A DNA stretch of 35,236 nt from Streptomyces sp. JJ38 (GTDB lineage Bacteria; Actinomycetota; Actinomycetes; Streptomycetales; Streptomycetaceae), in NCBI RefSeq assembly GCF_019303475.1, contig NZ_JABLSI010000047.1, forward strand, positions 1 to 35,236. Direction: 5' to 3'. Position 1 is the first letter of the stretch, and the number at the start of each line of letters is the position of its first letter. A program made the position numbers and the translations under genes. This document shows, in pieces, positions 33,262-35,236 of the stretch. Under the pieces are notes generated by a model. That model saw nothing but the letters and a program-made list of their open reading frames with translations, did not search any database and was not told the DNA's origin.

Positions 33262-33456
33262 GTGGCACTCTCGATTTCGGCGGTGGTGCTGCTGGCGATC
33301 ATCGTCTTCTTGTTGATCAAGAAGTCAGGGCTGAAGGCCGCCCACGCGGTGGTCTGCATGCTGCTGGGTTTCTACCTGGCCAGCTCGTCCATCGCCCCCA
33401 CCATCAGTGACTTCACCACCAGCGTCGCGGACATGCTGGGCAGCGTCGACTTCTGA
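33262..33456 (+). CDS. Small membrane protein of unknown function
   Basis: A protein of 64 residues with two hydrophobic stretches (about 4-20 and 28-46) separated by KKSGLKAAH, so probably a small two-helix membrane protein. The C-terminal SDFTTSVADMLGSVDF is polar. It resembles short Streptomyces proteins found beside mshB that I recall only as hypothetical. GTG 33262 is preceded by GGAGGTGA (33247-33254), a perfect match to the 16S anti-Shine-Dalgarno and the best binding site in the window, which argues strongly that it is real. The mshB promoter overlaps its 3' end. Confidence 0.82.
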   Translation: MALSISAVVLLAIIVFLLIKKSGLKAAHAVVCMLLGFYLASSSIAPTISDFTTSVADMLGSVDF

Positions 33457-33473
33457 GCCGGGCCACGTAGGCT
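33445..33473 (+). promoter_or_regulatory. Promoter of mshB, probably leaderless
   Basis: GTCGAC (33445-33450), a 17-base spacer and TAGGCT (33468-33473) are followed by exactly six bases and ATG 33480. The upstream sequence has no purine-rich binding site. The promoter overlaps the end of the small membrane protein gene. Confidence 0.65.
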
Positions 33474-33479
33474 CGGCAC

Positions 33480-34361
33480 ATGACCGAGCCCGCTCCTTCC
33501 CGTGACCGCCGGCTCCTGCTGGTGCACGCTCACCCGGACGACGAGTCCATCAACAACGGTGCCACCATGGCCAAGTACGCGGCCGAGGGGGCCCGGGTCA
33601 CGCTGGTGACGTGCACACTGGGTGAGGAGGGCGAGGTGATCCCGCCCGCGCTGGCGCACCTGGCGCCGGACCGGGACGACGCGCTGGGTCCGCACCGCAT
33701 CGGCGAGCTGCGCGCGGCCATGCGGGAACTCGGCGTCGCCGACCACCGGTTCCTCGGCGGTGCGGGACGGTACCGGGACTCCGGCATGATGGGCGCCCCG
33801 CAGAACGACCGCCCCGAGTGCTTCTGGCAGGCGCCCGTGGACGAGGCGGCGGCCCTGCTCGTCGACGTCATCCGGGAGACCCGGCCGCAGGTGCTCGTCA
33901 CCTACGGGCCCGACGGGGGTTACGGGCACCCCGACCACATCCAGGCCCACCGGGTGGCCGTGCGCGCCGCGGAGCTGGCCGCCGACCCCGCGTTCCGGCC
34001 GGAGGCCGGCCGACCGCACCGCGTCACGCGCACGTACTGGAACTGCGTGCCCCGCTCGGACGTCCGCACCGAGGCGTTCGCGGGCAACCCGTTCCCGCTG
34101 ACGGCCGACCCCGCCGACGTCCCCGGGGTGGTGGACGACGCCGAGGTGGCCGTCCGCGTCGACGGCGGGCCCCGGTACGCGGCCGCCAAGGCGGCGGCGA
34201 TGGCGGCGCACGCCACGCAGGTCACCGTGGACGGCCGCTGGTTCGCGCTCTCCAACCACCTCGGCCAGCCGCTGCACACCGTCGAGTGCTACCGCCTCCC
34301 CGACGGCCAGGACCCTCCGGCCGAGCCCTACGACGACCTGTTCGCGGGGGTGTTCGGATGA
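33480..34361 (+). CDS. mshB: N-acetyl-1-D-myo-inositol-2-amino-2-deoxy-alpha-D-glucopyranoside deacetylase MshB
   Basis: A 293-residue zinc deacetylase that converts GlcNAc-Ins to GlcN-Ins, the second enzymatic step of mycothiol synthesis, in the cytoplasm. The LmbE-type metal motif is HAHPDDES (H18, D20, D21), and the second metal histidine lies in GHPDH (150-154). MshB-specific stretches are AKYAAEGARVTLVTCTLGEEG, cited here as residues 31-51, MMGAPQNDRPECFWQA, and the C-terminal half with ALSNHLGQPLHTVECYRL. The length matches MshB (about 290-300), and the close relative Mca is less likely because of the MshB-type middle region. ATG 33480 appears leaderless. The stop overlaps the next start (ATGA). 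Confidence 0.96.
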   Translation: MTEPAPSRDRRLLLVHAHPDDESINNGATMAKYAAEGARVTLVTCTLGEEGEVIPPALAHLAPDRDDALGPHRIGELRAAMRELGVADHRFLGGAGRYRDSGMMGAPQNDRPECFWQAPVDEAAALLVDVIRETRPQVLVTYGPDGGYGHPDHIQAHRVAVRAAELAADPAFRPEAGRPHRVTRTYWNCVPRSDVRTEAFAGNPFPLTADPADVPGVVDDAEVAVRVDGGPRYAAAKAAAMAAHATQVTVDGRWFALSNHLGQPLHTVECYRLPDGQDPPAEPYDDLFAGVFG

Positions 34362-34741
34362 GCGCCGGGCGCCTCCTCACCCTCGGCGCACTGGCCGTCG
34401 TGGGAGTCGTCGTCGCGGTGGCCGGAGCCCTCGTCCACACCGCCTTCCTCCCCGGCGGACTGCTGCTCGCGCTCGGGGGGATCGCCGCCCTCTGCGTCGG
34501 CGGCTCGCTGCTGCTGCGCACCCGGGCGGGCGCGGCCGTGCCCGCCGTCGCCTGGACGCTCACCGTCCTGGTGCTGTTGCTGTGGACGCGCCCCGAGGGC
34601 GACTTCCTCTTCGGGACGGCGCTCGGCTCGTATGTGTTCCTCTACGGGGGGATGATCCTCGCTGTGATCTGCGCCACCGTGGCGCCGCCGGGAGGATCCC
34701 GATTCACCGGTCGGGGAGACCCCGTGGGCCGCCCCCAGTAA
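34358..34741 (+). CDS. Four-helix membrane protein, DUF6113-like
   Basis: A protein of 127 residues with four hydrophobic helices at about 5-27, 31-53, 59-76 and 88-108, and a short polar tail (GGSRFTGRGDPVG). It starts with ATG overlapping the mshB stop by four bases, so it is translationally coupled to mshB. The position and helix pattern match a conserved Streptomyces family that I recall as DUF6113. No catalytic motif is seen. Coupling to mshB suggests a linked but unknown role, or only shared expression. Confidence 0.85.
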   Translation: MSAGRLLTLGALAVVGVVVAVAGALVHTAFLPGGLLLALGGIAALCVGGSLLLRTRAGAAVPAVAWTLTVLVLLLWTRPEGDFLFGTALGSYVFLYGGMILAVICATVAPPGGSRFTGRGDPVGRPQ

Positions 34742-34819
34742 GGTAGTGCCGCCGGCGAGCCGTACTCGCTCCACCTTCCCCACCGATGAGTGCGGCGCAC
34801 CCAACCGGGAGATCCTGTT

Positions 34820-35236
34820 TTGAGTCGTGAAACTGACAGTTCGTATCCGGCGGGCAACGAACCGGACGAACCGAAGACCGAAACCACGCTGACCACGCGT
34901 ATCCGCATCAATATCCCCGGGTCCCGGCCCATTCCGCCGGTGGTCATGCGGACGCCGGTGAGCGAGGACGAGCCGCCACCGGAGCAGGGTGACGCCGCTC
35001 GGCGCTCTCCCGGCCCCGGTGCCCCGGCCGGCCCGGGCGCCGAGGACCCCGCGGGCCCGTCCGGCGGCGCCCAGGGGACGAGTTCCTGGTTCGCCCCGCG
35101 CAAGCCGCCCTCGGGTCAGCCACCGCTCGACGATCCCCCGGCCGCCCCGCGCGGACCGGCCGCGGCGCAGACGCCCCCCGGCGGCACCGGCGTTCCCGGC
35201 GGCCCGCCTCCCCGGGGCGCGGCTCCGACGGCACCG
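34820..35236 (+). CDS. Proline-rich protein, N-terminal part (cut by window edge)
   Basis: A frame open from TTG 34820 to the end of the window (139 codons, no stop). It begins SRETDSSYPAGNEPDEPKTE, then the conserved-looking TTLTTRIRINIPGSRPIPPVV. After that it is a long Pro/Gly/Ala-rich disordered stretch with WFAPRKPP inside. GGGAGA at 34807-34812 lies seven bases before TTG. The RIRINIPGSRPIPPVV block and the start match a large Streptomyces protein of unknown function that I recall downstream of mshB. Its main domain lies beyond the edge. Regular coding periodicity and the binding site make the call fairly sure. Function is unknown. Confidence 0.78.
   Translation, partial: MSRETDSSYPAGNEPDEPKTETTLTTRIRINIPGSRPIPPVVMRTPVSEDEPPPEQGDAARRSPGPGAPAGPGAEDPAGPSGGAQGTSSWFAPRKPPSGQPPLDDPPAAPRGPAAAQTPPGGTGVPGGPPPRGAAPTAP

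Noticed and set aside
30729..33410. Plus-strand open frame of 893 codons opposite the S9 peptidase
   Set aside because: The opposite strand holds a peptidase with an intact triad. This frame has no recognisable domain.

Overview
The window looks like chromosomal DNA of a Streptomyces or close relative. GC content is very high with strong third-position GC bias. GTG and TTG starts are common, secreted proteins carry lipoprotein or Sec-type signals, and mshB (mycothiol biosynthesis, an actinobacterial hallmark) is present. No RNA gene, insertion sequence, prophage or CRISPR array was seen.

Left part (1-6184): the 3' end of a secreted protein with a P/Homo B domain is closed by a strong hairpin. 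A GntR/UTRA regulator and a 67-residue SPOR-like protein follow. Then come two large SpoIIE-type phosphatases in tandem (1598-4162 and 4349-6184). Each is fused to its own RsbW-like kinase domain, and a perfect 13-bp hairpin separates them.

Middle part (6321-15573): an orphan family-5 solute-binding lipoprotein carries two highly charged inserts. A PLP aldolase/deaminase-like gene overlaps an MFS transporter by 4 bases, and a GH1 beta-glucosidase follows. On the opposite strand lie a TetR regulator and a secreted M19-like dipeptidase/amidohydrolase fused to a discoidin domain. The dipeptidase promoter has near-consensus -35 and -10 boxes around a 14-bp palindrome, a likely repressor site.

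Right part (15819-30628): the translational GTPase TypA/BipA is closed by a strong terminator. Two complete oligopeptide ABC operons follow back to back. The first is ordered SBP, permease, permease, ATPase, ATPase. The second is ordered permease, SBP, permease, ATPase, ATPase, which is the order published for the Streptomyces bldK morphogenesis locus. Assigning the name bldK here is inference. The second operon has a less GC-rich leader and a large hairpin just after its SBP gene.

End (30642-35236): a prolyl-oligopeptidase/DPP-IV-like peptidase converges on the transporter operons and shares a long hairpin with them. Then come a 64-residue membrane protein, mshB, an overlapping four-helix membrane protein (DUF6113-like), and the start of a proline-rich protein cut by the window edge. 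The peptidase and mshB both show TAGGCT-N6-ATG with no ribosome binding site, and the aldolase shows -35/-10-N6-GTG. All three are probably leaderless.

Taken together the right half is a peptide uptake and degradation neighbourhood (two Opp systems plus a cytoplasmic S9 peptidase) between housekeeping genes typA and mshB. The middle is an accessory sugar/amino-acid/dipeptide module.
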